Shown here piece after piece: positions 7,950-15,084 of a stretch of 64,000 bases of DNA (positions are counted from its first letter, which is position 1; each line of letters starts with the position of its first letter). The notes below the pieces were generated by a model that searched no databases, had not been told where the DNA came from, and was given only the letters and a program-made list of their open reading frames with translations. A program made the position numbers and the translations under genes. Location: NCBI RefSeq assembly GCF_000620065.1, contig NZ_JHVI01000017.1, positions 1-64,000 on the forward strand, in the 5' to 3' direction. Origin of the DNA: Meiothermus cerbereus DSM 11376 (GTDB lineage: Bacteria; Deinococcota; Deinococci; Deinococcales; Thermaceae).

Positions 7950-8837
7950 TCAGCGCAACCAGGCCCGAAGGAACCTTTCCGCTATGGCTTCCATGGCGGG
8001 AACCACGTCATGGTGTAGGTCGGGGAAAAGAACCAGGTGATCCTCGCCTAAGGGGCCGAAGCCCGTGGGTCTGAGGCAAGCCCGACCCTTGCTGAGCGGC
8101 TGGGTCCAGGTTTCCCCTTCCCGGGTGAGGGCTACCTGGTAGACCTTGCGCCCAATCTCCTCCCGTGCGTCCCTCAGTCGGCAGGCCTGGGTGGGGGGGA
8201 TGAGGGGGTCGTTCCCTGCCTGGAGGATGAGGAAGGGGGCCTGGAGCCGGGCGGCCTGGGGCAAGGGACTCTGACGGGCCAAGGCCTCTGGGCCCTCCCC
8301 AAACACCTCCCGCCAGCGGGCAAGCGCTTCAGGGCGACTGCGCCTTAGGATGGCCACCTGCTCTTCGAAGTCCACGGGGCCGATGGCAAAGACTACCCCC
8401 TTGGCGCTTCCCTCCAGGGCCGCTGCCTTTAGGGCCACGCAGGCCCCCAGGGAGTAGCCTGCATAGGCGTGCCGATTGGCCCCCAACCTCGGAAGGAGGC
8501 GGGCTAGGTGAGCTAGGTCCTCAGCCTCTTCCAGACATCCTGTGATCCTACCGTCGCTTTTTCCCCGCCCCCGGAGGTGGGGCACCACCCCCAGGAAGCC
8601 TTGCTCTGCCCAGGAGCGGCAGCGGGCCAGCATGCTGGCCGTAGGGGGGCCGAATCCCCCAGGAACCAGGAGGACTGCTCCCTGGATTGCTCCCAAAGGC
8701 CGGCAGATCTGGGCGAAGAGCCCTACCCCGGCTCGTTGGTAGCGAATCCCTTCCCCCTCCCAGGTAAAGGGTTGGGGTCTGAGGGCAGCCCAAAGGGCCA
8801 GGGCCAGCAGAGGGGGGAAAAGCCAGATGGGTTTCAT
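7950..8837 (-). CDS. Alpha/beta hydrolase, membrane-anchored or exported
   Basis: 295 residues. An N-terminal hydrophobic segment (IWLFPPLLALALWAAL) acts as signal or anchor. The fold is shown by an oxyanion-type VLLVPGGFGPP near residue 55, RGRGKSDG near 90, the nucleophile elbow AGYSLGAC near 128 (Gly-Tyr-Ser-Leu-Gly), an acid in LQAGNDPLIPP near 210 and a late His in LHHDVVPAM near 280, giving a complete Ser-Asp-His triad. The start is the ATG that overlaps the stop of the upstream acyltransferase gene by four bases; a longer frame to 9596 is only an antisense-like extension through that gene. Substrate unknown, perhaps an envelope ester made by the acyltransferase. Confidence 0.8.
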   Translation of the reverse strand: MKPIWLFPPLLALALWAALRPQPFTWEGEGIRYQRAGVGLFAQICRPLGAIQGAVLLVPGGFGPPTASMLARCRSWAEQGFLGVVPHLRGRGKSDGRITGCLEEAEDLAHLARLLPRLGANRHAYAGYSLGACVALKAAALEGSAKGVVFAIGPVDFEEQVAILRRSRPEALARWREVFGEGPEALARQSPLPQAARLQAPFLILQAGNDPLIPPTQACRLRDAREEIGRKVYQVALTREGETWTQPLSKGRACLRPTGFGPLGEDHLVLFPDLHHDVVPAMEAIAERFLRAWLR

Positions 8838-9850
8838 CGTCCGAAGAGGGCTAAAGAGACCCGGGCCCGGGTGAGGAGATGGGCCAGGAGAAGGGGGAGG
8901 CCAAAGGCCAGGAGGAGGTAGATCAAAAAGGCCGGCTTGAGCCCTAGAGGCTCGGGGAAGCCCGGATTTTTCTCCAGAAGGCGCATGACCATAGGGTGGA
9001 GGAGGTAGATTTGCAGGGAGTAGCGGCCCAGGAAGGCCATGGGAGCTTGCCAGCGGGTCTGGGCCAGACGGTAGGCCAGGGCCAGCAGGAGGAAGACCAT
9101 GGCGGTGGTGTAAAGCCAGTGGGCTAGCTGGTAGTGCATGGTGTTCACGGGACGCTTTTGGAGGACTTCCAGGGCCAGGGGCAGGTAGAGGCCAAGGCCC
9201 AGAAGGGCCAGGCCCAGGGCCAGGGGCCAGAGACGCAGAAAGCGGGGGAGGAGTTCCAGGCGGCTGGCTAGGTAAAGCCCCAGGGCGATGGCGGGCAGGT
9301 ACCAAAGAACGAAGCTCCCCGGATAGGGCAGAAAGCGGTAGTGGCGGTTGAGGAGGTAGATGAGGAGGGTAGCCCCCAGGCCCAGGAGAAGAAACCATCC
9401 CCCATGGACCCGCCTGCGCACCATGGGGAGGAAGAGCGGCAGGAGCAGGGTGAGCTGCAGGGCCACCACCAGGAAGTAAAGGTGAAAATAGGCCTTGCCC
9501 CAGAGCAATTGGTGCGGAACGCGCTCGAGCTGGAAGACCCCGTGGTCCCAGTAACGGAAGGCCAGATAGATCCCGCTCCAAAGGAGGTAGGGCCAAAGAA
9601 GCCTTAGGCTCCGGTTTCCTAAGTAGCGTCCTAGGGAGAAGGAGCGTAGGAAACTGGCCCCAATCACCAATGCGGTGAGGAAGAGGAAAGCCGGTACGGC
9701 GAAGTGAAGGGTGCGGTTTAGGGCGGCCAGGAGGAGCCAGAGGAGGGTTTCCGGGGATACCTCCCGCAGGAAGCGGCCTAGAAGGTGGTGGAGTACCACC
9801 TCTAAAATGGCTAGGCCACGGAAAACCTCCACCCAGGGAAAACGATCCAT
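8834..9850 (-). CDS. Acyltransferase-3 family integral membrane protein
   Basis: 338 residues with about ten hydrophobic helices. The N terminus WVEVFRGLAILEVVLHHLLGRF carries the FRGLA and histidine features of the AT-3 family (OafA/YrhL/NolX type), which acetylate or succinylate cell-surface glycans and lipids. It ends in a four-base overlap with the alpha/beta hydrolase, so the pair is translationally coupled. A -10-like GAGAAT lies six bases before the ATG. The two genes contain only one CTCGAG in 1.9 kb, against more than two per kb upstream, a slight compositional difference that could mean acquisition from a relative. Confidence 0.85.
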   Translation of the reverse strand: MDRFPWVEVFRGLAILEVVLHHLLGRFLREVSPETLLWLLLAALNRTLHFAVPAFLFLTALVIGASFLRSFSLGRYLGNRSLRLLWPYLLWSGIYLAFRYWDHGVFQLERVPHQLLWGKAYFHLYFLVVALQLTLLLPLFLPMVRRRVHGGWFLLLGLGATLLIYLLNRHYRFLPYPGSFVLWYLPAIALGLYLASRLELLPRFLRLWPLALGLALLGLGLYLPLALEVLQKRPVNTMHYQLAHWLYTTAMVFLLLALAYRLAQTRWQAPMAFLGRYSLQIYLLHPMVMRLLEKNPGFPEPLGLKPAFLIYLLLAFGLPLLLAHLLTRARVSLALFGR

Positions 9851-10022
9851 TGTCTCATTCTCACAAAGGAGGGTGAGAAAAGCCTAGGGCTGGTTGGCCT
9901 ACAAAAAGCTGCTACACAGCATGAAGGGCCTTGCCCCACCTGGGGATTGCAGTTCCTCGCCAGAAAATACCTGCTAGGGGCAATCCCGGGCTGCTCTGCG
10001 AGGAAGGCAGTGGGTGCGGCAC

Positions 10023-11270
10023 TCATGCCTGTGCTCTTAGCGCTGCAGCCCGCTTCTTATCACGCCGAATCCGCCACCACAGGTAGTATACCGCTACTAC
10101 CCGCAAAAGCATCGAGACCAGGATGGGCAGGTGGTAGGGGCTGGGGAACAGCTTGAGCTGCTGATGCAGGCTGCCCAGGGCCCCGCCCAGCAGCGAGCCC
10201 AGAATTCCACCCACCGCAAAGGCCATCCAGTACCAGGCCAGGTAGAGGTTGCGTTTTTCCGGCGAGGCGCTTTGCAGGGCTACGTTGGTCAGGGCGGTTC
10301 CGATACCCCCCCAGGCCAGGGCATCGCAAACCGCCGAGATCCAGATGGTTTGTAGTTGCCCTGGCCCCCCTGCCAGCCACAGCGGGGGCAATACCAGTGC
10401 TGCTACACTGCTGCTAAAGAGCAAAACCTGCCAGTGCCCAATCCGGTCGGCCAGGCGGCCCCACAAGGGGCTCAGCACCAGCCCACAGCTCGCGGCAATC
10501 ACGGTCCAGAGCCCCACCTGGGTGAAGTTCATGCGGGCGTACTCGAGGAACAGCGGAAACACAAACGGCCCGCCCACGCTCACCGCGCCCAAAAAAAGCA
10601 CCACAAAGCCCAAAAACCCCCGGAAGCGCCGGTCGGATAGGGGTTCTATGAACTCGGAGGGGCGGGGGGGTGTGCTTACCAGGGGTGGTTCATACTGCTG
10701 GCGCAAAATGAAGGTGGCGCCAACACCTGCGACCACCGCAAGGCCCAGCGCCAACAAAAAGCCCCAGGGCTTGCCCAGTGCGTCAATCAGGCCGCCCGCG
10801 GCCAGGTTGCCCAGGGTGCCCACCAGACCCAGCACCCCGTTGCGCAAACCAAAGTAGCGCCCGCGCTTCTGTTCGGGCACCAGATCGGCCATCCAGCTTG
10901 TCCAGAGCACACTGACCGGAGCCAGAATGAGCTGGGTAAGTGCGGCAATTATCAAGAGGCCAGGGATGCGCCAGGGTTCGGGCATCAGGGGCACGAACAG
11001 CACCAGCACAAACAGGCCGCGCCCAAAGGCCGAGAGGTTGGCGCTCAAATCCTTGCGGCTGCCGCGAAAAAAAAGGGCCAGGGGGGCGGCCAGTTGCCCT
11101 ACCATGGGCAGTGCGCCCAGAATAGCCAGGGCCACGGGGGGCGCGCCCAGCCATAGCGCATAGCCGGTCATGACCACACCGGTGCTCCAGTTGATAAACA
11201 GGATGGCCAGCACGCCCTCCCAGATAGCCAAAAGCTGTGAACGATGGGGCTCTCCCCTGGGCGGTGTCAC
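10023..11270 (-). CDS. Major facilitator superfamily transporter
   Basis: 415 residues, about 12 transmembrane helices. The central loop contains DLVPEQKRGRYFGLRNG, typical of MFS proteins that carry an E-x-R-G-R motif after helix 4, and the second half has LWGRLADRIGHWQ, a motif-A variant. Substrate cannot be told. The start is a GTG at 11270 with poor Shine-Dalgarno; the ATG at 11275 is in another frame. A TetR-type inverted repeat lies just upstream. No regulator gene adjoins. Confidence 0.8.
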   Translation of the reverse strand: MTPPRGEPHRSQLLAIWEGVLAILFINWSTGVVMTGYALWLGAPPVALAILGALPMVGQLAAPLALFFRGSRKDLSANLSAFGRGLFVLVLFVPLMPEPWRIPGLLIIAALTQLILAPVSVLWTSWMADLVPEQKRGRYFGLRNGVLGLVGTLGNLAAGGLIDALGKPWGFLLALGLAVVAGVGATFILRQQYEPPLVSTPPRPSEFIEPLSDRRFRGFLGFVVLFLGAVSVGGPFVFPLFLEYARMNFTQVGLWTVIAASCGLVLSPLWGRLADRIGHWQVLLFSSSVAALVLPPLWLAGGPGQLQTIWISAVCDALAWGGIGTALTNVALQSASPEKRNLYLAWYWMAFAVGGILGSLLGGALGSLHQQLKLFPSPYHLPILVSMLLRVVAVYYLWWRIRRDKKRAAALRAQA

Positions 11271-11283
11271 GAGAGTTCATTAT

Positions 11284-11297
11284 TGACCGGCGGGTCA
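11284..11297 (-). promoter_or_regulatory. Candidate TetR-family operator before the MFS gene
   Basis: TGACC-GGCG-GGTCA is a perfect 5-bp inverted repeat ending 14 bases before the start codon. TGACC/GGTCA half-sites are frequent in TetR/QacR-type operators that control efflux pumps. The regulator would have to be encoded elsewhere. Short, so chance occurrence cannot be excluded. Confidence 0.35.
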
Positions 11298-11465
11298 GTT
11301 TTGCAAAGGGCGGGCTTCCGCAAATCGGCATATATCCCATGCAGGGCCTTCACACCCCGCCAGCAAACTGCTTGCTTGGCCGGGGCTACAGATAACGGTA
11401 GTGAAGGTCGGGCTCGAGATGGCCGCAATCCTCGGGGGCTGCAGGGGCCCGCCCTCGAGCTGCAA

Positions 11466-12818
11466 CTACCCCTCGGTTAGCCTGATCCACAGCTCGGCCT
11501 GGAGCCCCTGGGGCTGGTTGGGCAAAAGCACCAGCCTGCCCTGGTGGGCCCGGGCTACCTGGGCCACCACCGAGAGGCCCAGCCCGTGGCCGGGCACCCG
11601 CACCCCAGGCGCACGGTAGAAGGGTTCGGTGGCCCGTTTCGTGACCTCCGGCAGCATTCCGGGGCCCTCGTCGCGCACCCGCAGAATAGCGAAGGCTTGG
11701 TCAGGTGTGGCCTCGAGCTCGACCTGCACGGCTGCTTTGGGGGCATACTTTTGCGCGTTGTTCAAAAGGTTTTCCAGGGCCTGGGCCAGCAGGAAGGGGT
11801 CGCCGGACAGCTTTAGGGTTTCGGGCCCCCGGTAGGGCACACCGGCCCGGCTGGCGGCCTCGCGGGCCAGCTGGGCCAGGTCCAGCCCCACCTTCTGTCC
11901 CCGCCCTTCCCGCGCCAGGGTCAGCAGCGACTCGCTCAGGCGGCTCATCCGCTCGACCTCCTCACGCACCACGGCCAGGGTTTCCTCGGGCGAGGCCAGC
12001 CCTTGCTGCTGTGTGTCGAGCTGCAGGCGCAAAGCGGTCAGGGGGGTGCGCAGCTCGTGGGCGGCATTGCGGGTGAACTCAGCCTCGCGCTGGCGAAAGG
12101 CAGCAAGGCGCTCGAGCATCTGATTGAAGGTCTGGCTCAGGTGGAAAAGCTCGCCGCTGCCCTCGGCGGGCACCCGCAGGCTCAGGTCGCCCGAGTCGGC
12201 CACCCGGCGTGCAGCTTCCTGCAGGTGGCGCAGGGGCCTGAGGGCCGGCCCGCTGACCAGCCAGGCCACCCAGGCCCCCAGCAGCGCCACCACCAGGGCC
12301 GTAAAGAGCACGGTTTGCCGGTAGCCGGCCAGGCTGGCCCGCACCTGGCTGGCCTCGAGGGCCCCCTGCAGGTAGAGGTTGGGGCCCAGGCGCAGGCTTT
12401 TGTAGAGCCAGTTCTGCTCGAGCCGGGCCTCGAGGTTGTCGGAAAGGGGAACTTCGGTAGGAAAACGACCCCACTCCCGCAATACTTCCCCTTCCCGCAC
12501 CAGCCGGGCGTGGGCGATGCTGCCGGCGGGGGTGGGGTTGGGGAGGGGCGCCAGAAGAGCGCCATCGCGCAGGTGATCCAGCGGCATCAAACCGGAAGCC
12601 CTGGACTCATCGTCGTCTCGCTCGCGTCGGAAGAGGCGCGGGGGGCCCCGGCGGCCCTCGAGCTGTAGGGCAATGCGACCCAGATAGGTATCGAGCTCGC
12701 GCTCGAGGTTGCCCATCTGCAAGCGCTCGAAGCTGGCGTACCCCAGAAAACCCTGCAGCAGCAGGGCCAGGGAAATGGCCAGGGCAATGAACAGGGCCAG
12801 CCGCAGGCGCAGGCTCAT
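11466..12818 (-). CDS. Two-component sensor histidine kinase
   Basis: 450 residues. Transmembrane helix near residues 5-25, an extracytoplasmic sensor of about 150 residues, second helix near 175-195, HAMP domain (PALRPLRHLQEAARRV), H-box NAAHELRTPL with phospho-accepting His near 255, N-box NLLNNAQKYAP near 355, G1 DEGPGM and G2 GHGLGLSV. All catalytic boxes are intact. The start is the ATG overlapping the regulator's stop by four bases, so regulator and kinase are co-translated. It should sense an envelope signal; the divergent secreted protein gene is a likely target. Confidence 0.93.
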   Translation of the reverse strand: MSLRLRLALFIALAISLALLLQGFLGYASFERLQMGNLERELDTYLGRIALQLEGRRGPPRLFRRERDDDESRASGLMPLDHLRDGALLAPLPNPTPAGSIAHARLVREGEVLREWGRFPTEVPLSDNLEARLEQNWLYKSLRLGPNLYLQGALEASQVRASLAGYRQTVLFTALVVALLGAWVAWLVSGPALRPLRHLQEAARRVADSGDLSLRVPAEGSGELFHLSQTFNQMLERLAAFRQREAEFTRNAAHELRTPLTALRLQLDTQQQGLASPEETLAVVREEVERMSRLSESLLTLAREGRGQKVGLDLAQLAREAASRAGVPYRGPETLKLSGDPFLLAQALENLLNNAQKYAPKAAVQVELEATPDQAFAILRVRDEGPGMLPEVTKRATEPFYRAPGVRVPGHGLGLSVVAQVARAHQGRLVLLPNQPQGLQAELWIRLTEG

Positions 12819-13477
12819 GTTTCCAACCCCAGCCGGTAGCCCCCCGGCACGGTGCGTACCACGCTGCTGTCCAGCTTGCTGCGTAGGTGGTGCACGCACA
12901 CCTTGACCACCCCCACATCCGAGGCCTCCTCGCCCCAGATCAGGTCGAGCAGCTCTTCCGGGCTATAGACCCGTCCCGGAAACAAAGCCAGCCGCTCCAA
13001 GAGGGCGTACTCACGGGGGGAGAGTTCTACCGCCCGCCCCCCCCAGCGTACGCTGCGGTCGGTCAGGTCGAGCTCGAGGGGGCCATACTGCACCCGGCTT
13101 TGCTTAACCTCGCTCACCCGACGCAGCAAGGCCCGCACCCGGGCCAGCAACTCTGGCAGATCGAAGGGCTTGACTACGTAGTCGTCGCCGCCTTCGTCCA
13201 GGCCCATCACCCGGTCGGCCAGGGCATCGCGGGCGGTCATGAACAGAATGGGGCCTTTGTATCCGGCGCTGCGGGCCTCGCGGGCCAGAATAAACCCACC
13301 ATCCTCCGACTCCGGCAGGCGCACGTCCAGAATCATCATGTCGGGCTCGGACTCGGCCAGCAGTTCACGGGCTTCGGTCAGATCGGAAGCGTGGCGAACC
13401 TGGTGCCCCTGGGCCTCGAGGGCCCGCTTGAGGGGGCGGGCAATGTTTGGTTCGTCTTCAACCAGCAACAGCCGCAT
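12815..13477 (-). CDS. OmpR/PhoB-family response regulator
   Basis: 220 residues. Receiver domain: acidic pair in VEDEP, phospho-acceptor Asp in MILDVRLPE near residue 52, and Lys in YVVKPFDLPEL near 102. C-terminal winged helix near 125-220 with ELSPREYALLERLA and VVKVCVHHLRSKLD, ending VRTVPGGYRLG. I chose the ATG at 13477 because the receiver fold begins there; an upstream extension in frame has no similarity to anything expected. First gene of the regulator-kinase unit, divergent from a secreted protein gene with a direct repeat between them. Confidence 0.93.
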   Translation of the reverse strand: MRLLLVEDEPNIARPLKRALEAQGHQVRHASDLTEARELLAESEPDMMILDVRLPESEDGGFILAREARSAGYKGPILFMTARDALADRVMGLDEGGDDYVVKPFDLPELLARVRALLRRVSEVKQSRVQYGPLELDLTDRSVRWGGRAVELSPREYALLERLALFPGRVYSPEELLDLIWGEEASDVGVVKVCVHHLRSKLDSSVVRTVPGGYRLGLET

Positions 13478-13591
13478 GATTCCAGCTTGCATTGTAGGGG
13501 TTATGGGCGGGTTATGTGGGCCGCAGGCCAAGAAGGTAGACCCGGCCCCCAAATGTGCAGTTGGTTGTGTATGAGAAACCCTCTCAGCGTG

Positions 13592-13609
13592 TCGTAACTG
13601 CCTCGTAAC
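13592..13609 (+). promoter_or_regulatory. Direct-repeat box, likely binding site of the adjacent response regulator
   Basis: TCGTAAC occurs twice (13592-13598 and 13603-13609) with an 11-base period, the one-turn spacing used by OmpR/PhoB dimers. It lies between the regulator gene and the divergent secreted-protein gene. Confidence 0.5.
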
Positions 13610-13671
13610 CACCCTGCCCCACACTTCTTCTCGGGAAAGCAAGAAGGCTTTCCAGCCGAAGGAGGAAGATT

Positions 13672-14136
13672 ATGAACAAGACCATGAAAACCCTGTTGGT
13701 GGCCTCGAGCCTGGCCTTGGCGGGCGCCTTTGCCCAGCAGACTCCGGCACCCCAGCCTATGCCGATGCAGCCCAGGGCCATGCAGCGCATGATGAAAGCC
13801 CCCATGGGCCTGATCGGTAACCTCTATTTCAGCGCGGCCCAGTTCCTGGGCGTGACCCCCGCCGAGCTGGCGGTGCTGAGCGGTGGCACCAAGACCCTGG
13901 CCCAGGTAGCCACCGACCTTGGCAAAACCCCCGCGGCTCTCGAGGCCGCCCTGGTCACAGCCCGCAACCAGGCCATCGACCAGGCGGTGCAGGCCCAGCG
14001 CCTCACCACCGAGCAGGCCAGTACCCTCAAAGCCAGCAGCCAGGCCGTGGCCAAGGCCTTTGTAGCCCAGCCGGTTCAGCTGCGCCTGGGGATGGCCGGT
14101 CGCGATGGACGGGGGCCCCGGGGGTGGTGGCGCTAG
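13672..14136 (+). CDS. Secreted small helical protein, possible two-component target
   Basis: 154 residues. Signal peptide at residues 1-22 (KTLLVASSLALAGAFAQ). A Pro/Met/Gln-rich linker (about 23-48) precedes a helical region: AAQFLGVTPAELAVLSGGTK-type and later RNQAIDQAVQAQRLTTEQAS, a two-unit arrangement reminiscent of DUF2680-like helical repeats in secreted proteins. It ends in a Gly/Arg/Trp tail. Strong ribosome site GGAGGAAG. Divergently placed next to the response regulator with the repeat box in between and followed by a strong terminator, so probably a monocistronic target of that system. Function unknown. Confidence 0.75.
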   Translation: MNKTMKTLLVASSLALAGAFAQQTPAPQPMPMQPRAMQRMMKAPMGLIGNLYFSAAQFLGVTPAELAVLSGGTKTLAQVATDLGKTPAALEAALVTARNQAIDQAVQAQRLTTEQASTLKASSQAVAKAFVAQPVQLRLGMAGRDGRGPRGWWR

Positions 14137-14160
14137 ACCCCTGAGGGTGTGTGGATTGCA

Positions 14161-14197
14161 GCGTGTGGTTGAACCACCAACCACACGCCTTTCTTTG
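14161..14197 (+). terminator. Intrinsic terminator after the secreted helical protein
   Basis: GCGTGTGGTT (14161-14170), eight-base loop, AACCACACGC (14179-14188), then CTTTCTTTG. Perfect 10-bp stem. Confidence 0.9.
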
Positions 14198-14275
14198 TAT
14201 TCCCCCGGTAAACCTTTCTTCCTAACCCATTTACCACTATTTATGCCCAGAATGTAGGTCAAGCGGGAGGTTGGT

Positions 14276-14983
14276 ATGGATAACGACGATAAGCCGATTG
14301 GAACGATATTGAACCGCCGCAAGGTGCTGGCCGCGCTGGGTTTGGGCGGGCTCGCCGGGGTGAGCGGACTCTTAGGGCAAAAAGCCGAGGCACAGAACAC
14401 GCTGCCCTCCTGCATTGTGCGCCCGGCCCTGACCGAGGGGCCTTACTTTGTGGACACCCAGCTCAACCGCTCCGACATCCGTTCCGACCCGGCTACGGGT
14501 GTGGTGAAGCCGGGGGTTCCACTGGTGTTGCGCTTTGTGATCTCGAGGGTCTCGAGCAGCGGCTGCACCCTGTTGCCGGGGGCCATGGTGGACATCTGGC
14601 AGTGCGACGCCCAGGGCCTCTACTCCGGGGTGCAGGATCGCTTTGCCGACACCCGCGGGCAAAAGTGGCTGCGCGGCTACCAGGTCACCAATGCCCAGGG
14701 GGTGGCCGAGTTCACCACCATCTACCCCGGCTGGTATCCGGGCCGCACCGTGCACATCCACTTCAAAATCCGCTACCAGAATCGCGACTTCACCTCCCAG
14801 CTCTTCTTCGACGATGCCCTGAGCGACCGTATCCTGGCCAACCCGCCCTACGCAAAAGCGGGCATCCGCACCCGCAACGCCAACGACGGCATCTACCGCA
14901 ACGGCGGCAGCCAGCTCCTGCTCAACCTGACCCCAAGCGGGGCGGGGTATGCGGCCACTTTCGATATCGGCCTGAACCTCTGA
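14276..14983 (+). CDS. Secreted intradiol ring-cleavage dioxygenase-like protein (Tat signal)
   Basis: 235 residues. The N terminus has a twin-arginine signal (NRRKVLAALGLGGLAG near residues 12-27) suggesting export of a folded metalloprotein. The core follows intradiol dioxygenases: EGPYFVD near 55, GAMVDIWQCDAQGLYSGV near 103-120, RGYQVTNAQGVAEFTTIYPGWYPGRTVHIHFK near 142-172. Candidate Fe(III) ligands are the Tyr in LYSGV, the Tyr in YPGWYPGR, and the two His of VHIHF, so the Y-Y-H-H set seems complete. Cytoplasmic catechol dioxygenases are longer and not exported; exported ones of this length are of unknown substrate, perhaps lignin- or humic-derived phenols. No aromatic pathway genes are nearby. 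Confidence 0.8.
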   Translation: MDNDDKPIGTILNRRKVLAALGLGGLAGVSGLLGQKAEAQNTLPSCIVRPALTEGPYFVDTQLNRSDIRSDPATGVVKPGVPLVLRFVISRVSSSGCTLLPGAMVDIWQCDAQGLYSGVQDRFADTRGQKWLRGYQVTNAQGVAEFTTIYPGWYPGRTVHIHFKIRYQNRDFTSQLFFDDALSDRILANPPYAKAGIRTRNANDGIYRNGGSQLLLNLTPSGAGYAATFDIGLNL

Positions 14984-15084
14984 GCGGATAAAAATCCTCT
15001 TGATTAGCTCTCATTCTGGGGCCCCCGCCTGAAGCGCGGGCAGTAGAGAACACGAGAGATCATCCTGCGCTCAGGCGGAACGAT

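Noticed and set aside
8838-9596. Frame that would extend the alpha/beta hydrolase to 548 residues
   Set aside because: The extra part is Pro/Leu-rich out-of-frame reading of the acyltransferase gene; the 4-base ATGA overlap gives a better start.
12003-12668. 221-residue plus-strand frame over the histidine kinase
   Set aside because: Antisense shadow of a complete histidine kinase; Gly/Gln/Pro-rich with no motif.
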